NCBI RefSeq assembly: GCF_016758255.1 | Contig: NZ_QYAD01000001.1 | Coordinates: forward strand, 372,001 to 436,000 | DNA length: 64,000 bases | Reading direction: 5' to 3' | From: Leucobacter chromiireducens subsp. chromiireducens | GTDB lineage: Bacteria; Actinomycetota; Actinomycetes; Actinomycetales; Microbacteriaceae | Shown: in pieces, positions 62,262-64,000 of the stretch | How positions within the stretch are numbered: position 1 is the stretch's first letter | Layout: the number at the start of each line of letters is the position of its first letter | The notes under the pieces: model-generated | What the model saw: only the letters and a program-made list of their open reading frames with translations | The model's database searches: none | Told to the model about the DNA's origin: nothing | Position numbers and translations under genes: made by a program

Positions 62262-64000
62262 ATGCGATCTGCCGTGTTTCGAGGGGTCACCGTGTGCGCG
62301 GTGATTCCGCTTCTCGTCCTATTTGGTGGGCCCGCAGCCAGCGCTCAGGAGCCGGAGGCTCCCGTGACTACGTTGACTGACCGCCTGGTTGAAGCCGCCG
62401 AGGGGGGTGCCTCCGGTGCGGAAGATCTGGCCGATGCCGCCGCGCTGCCGTCTGAGGGTGGCGGAAGCCTTCGGGTCGATGACGCAGATCGTGTTGTCGC
62501 CACGGTTCTCTTCGCGCAGACCCCCGACGAACCGACCCTCTCGTCCCTCGCAGCGTTGAGCATTGTCGATGAGGTGTTTACCGTCTTCCCTGCGGCGACG
62601 ATTCGCGTGGACCCCGCCGCGCTCTCGGCAGTGGAAGAGCTTCCCGGCGTGCTCAGTGCGACACCCGCACTGAAGCCCTTCACTGGCTCGGAGTTGCGTT
62701 CGGCAGAACTGCCGGGAGCGAGTGCTCTGCGTGCCGAGGCTGATTCAGTTCCTACCGCAGAAGCTGCGAGGTGCTCTCCAGTGCCGATCGAGGCTGACGG
62801 ACCGCTCCGCTCCGCCGAAGCCCGTGAGAGATTCGGGGCCGATGGCTTGGGCGTCACGGTTGGTGTCATCTCCGATTCGTTCGCGTCGATCGACTCGCCG
62901 ACCTCCTGGGCTGATGATGTCGCCTCGGGCGCACTTCCCGGAGCCGCGAACCCCTGCGGTCACACCGCTCCGGTAGAGATCGTTTCGGATTCCGTCGGCG
63001 GATCGGACGAAGGCCGCGCGATGGCTCAGCTTGTCCACGGGATCGCGCCGGGGGCGCGAATCCTTTTTGCGGACGCAGGTCGGAACGACCTCGAAATGTC
63101 GATGAACATTGCTGCGCTCGTCGAAGCCGGTGCTGACATCATCGTCGACGACATCACCTGGCCGCAGGAGACCGCGTACCAGCAGGGCTTCATTTCGGGT
63201 GCGATCGAGGAGGCCAAAGCCCAAGGGGTCGCATACTTCACCTCGGCGGGCAACTCAACGGGTGTGGGCTCGGAGGGGGAGTCAGCGGGGCGTCCCATCT
63301 CCTCGTGGAGCACCTCGGCCTACCGTCCTACCGACTGCCCGAGCTGGCTCGCACAGGGCGCGGGCGACCCGCTCGAGGGCGCGATCGGCATCGACTGCCT
63401 CGACTTCGATCCAGATCCGACAGTGGAGACGCCGTACGACACACTGATGCTTGAGGGGGAGCCCGGTGATCCCGACACCAATCTGCGGATGATCGGCTCG
63501 ATTGCCGAGCCATTCCTCGGGATCACGACGGCGTACGAGTGGCGTTTCTACCGTGTGGATCCTGGCGCGAGCGATCCCGCGCTGATCGCCGTCGTTCCCC
63601 AGCTGAGCCAGTACTACCCGGGCGCGACCGGCGCGGTGACTGCTGCGGCCGGTTCGGAGATCCGCGCAGTGATGGTGCGCACCCGGCACGACCCCGCGGC
63701 CCCGGAGCCCGCCGTGCTCTTCTCGTTCCTGCGGGGAGGGGACTCGATCACCTCGCGGGCCCACCTCGGCGATGGCGCGAGCGACCTTGTCGGGCCGACG
63801 ACCTTCGGGCACGCGGCCGACGGCTCCGCGGTGAGCGTGGCCTCGCTCGACTGGGAGGACCCCACGCGCGTGCGCCCCTACAGCTCGCTCGGTCCGGCCA
63901 CGCTGTACTTCGAGCCCGTGCGCTTCACGACGGATGGGCCTGCACTCCCGTCGGCTCCGCTGCCGAGCCCGGTCGTTGTGAATACGCCGAACCTCGCGTC
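62262..64000 (+). CDS. Secreted S8-like (subtilase fold) protein, 3' end outside window
   Basis: Open from ATG 62262 to the window edge (579 codons, GAGGAAT upstream). A signal peptide ends near AASA (residue 28). An I9-like pro-region seems to run to ~150. The subtilase Asp is in GVTVGVISDSF (Asp205). Where subtilases have HGTHVAG, this protein reads SDEGRAMAQLVHGIAPGA, with Glu250 in place of the catalytic His. The oxyanion Asn is in YFTSAGNS (Asn331). The Ser region lies beyond the visible part or is absent. Related SDEGRAM proteins are known, so this is probably a sister family rather than a point mutation. Activity is uncertain. Confidence 0.82.
   Translation, partial: MRSAVFRGVTVCAVIPLLVLFGGPAASAQEPEAPVTTLTDRLVEAAEGGASGAEDLADAAALPSEGGGSLRVDDADRVVATVLFAQTPDEPTLSSLAALSIVDEVFTVFPAATIRVDPAALSAVEELPGVLSATPALKPFTGSELRSAELPGASALRAEADSVPTAEAARCSPVPIEADGPLRSAEARERFGADGLGVTVGVISDSFASIDSPTSWADDVASGALPGAANPCGHTAPVEIVSDSVGGSDEGRAMAQLVHGIAPGARILFADAGRNDLEMSMNIAALVEAGADIIVDDITWPQETAYQQGFISGAIEEAKAQGVAYFTSAGNSTGVGSEGESAGRPISSWSTSAYRPTDCPSWLAQGAGDPLEGAIGIDCLDFDPDPTVETPYDTLMLEGEPGDPDTNLRMIGSIAEPFLGITTAYEWRFYRVDPGASDPALIAVVPQLSQYYPGATGAVTAAAGSEIRAVMVRTRHDPAAPEPAVLFSFLRGGDSITSRAHLGDGASDLVGPTTFGHAADGSAVSVASLDWEDPTRVRPYSSLGPATLYFEPVRFTTDGPALPSAPLPSPVVVNTPNLA

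Overview
The window is high-GC, densely coded actinobacterial DNA. Gene content and style suggest the family Microbacteriaceae, possibly Leucobacter, but this is inferred from protein recognition, not from a marker gene. Supporting signs are many GTG and a few TTG starts, ATGA overlaps between operon genes, several probable leaderless starts with a TANNNT box 6-7 nt before the start codon, and long GC hairpins used as gene-end signals. I see no tRNA, rRNA, CRISPR array, prophage or insertion sequence.

Layout. 0-7 kb: end of a cytochrome c maturation region (ccsB), a VanZ-like protein, a reduced HemQ-like protein, PPK2, a LuxR-type regulator, CsoR, RarD and a GNAT enzyme. 7-20 kb: a complete amino-sugar locus. 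On the minus strand it has an MsiK-like ATPase, a ROK repressor with its operator at its own start codon, a DasABC-like importer, a GH3 N-acetylhexosaminidase and a ROK sugar kinase. nagB and nagA follow on the plus strand, after a frameshifted large LuxR (LAL) regulator. 20-24 kb: icd and a KstD-like flavoprotein. 24-31 kb: a LacI-controlled oligopeptide-type ABC operon (SBP, two permeases, two ATPases) followed by a C45-type acyltransferase/amidase. 31-36 kb: a YtcJ-like amidohydrolase, an MFS transporter, a second LacI regulator with a perfect 20-bp palindrome, and an LLM flavin oxidoreductase. 37-43.5 kb: a second amidohydrolase plus a second peptide-type ABC importer whose last permease and both ATPases are fused into one 847-residue protein.

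43.5-48 kb: NfeD-like protein, flotillin and PH-domain protein, then a YqaJ-type nuclease and an orphan OmpR-type response regulator. 48-54 kb: a CtpE-like P-type ATPase, a GyrI-like protein, the L10 leader with rplJ-rplL, and a baeRF-like protein. 54-62 kb: a processive GT2 synthase divergent from a membrane-anchored GH18 enzyme with two chitin-binding-type modules, then a heterodimeric ABC exporter. The window ends inside a secreted subtilase-like protein whose catalytic His motif is replaced by an SDEGR motif.

Functionally, the 7-20 kb block would import an N-acetylglucosamine disaccharide (chitobiose type), hydrolyse it, phosphorylate the monomer, then deacetylate and deaminate it into glycolysis. 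The two peptide-type importers, each beside amidohydrolases or an amidase, look like small-molecule or peptide scavenging modules. The GT2/GH18 pair looks like a cell-surface beta-glycan synthesis and trimming unit.
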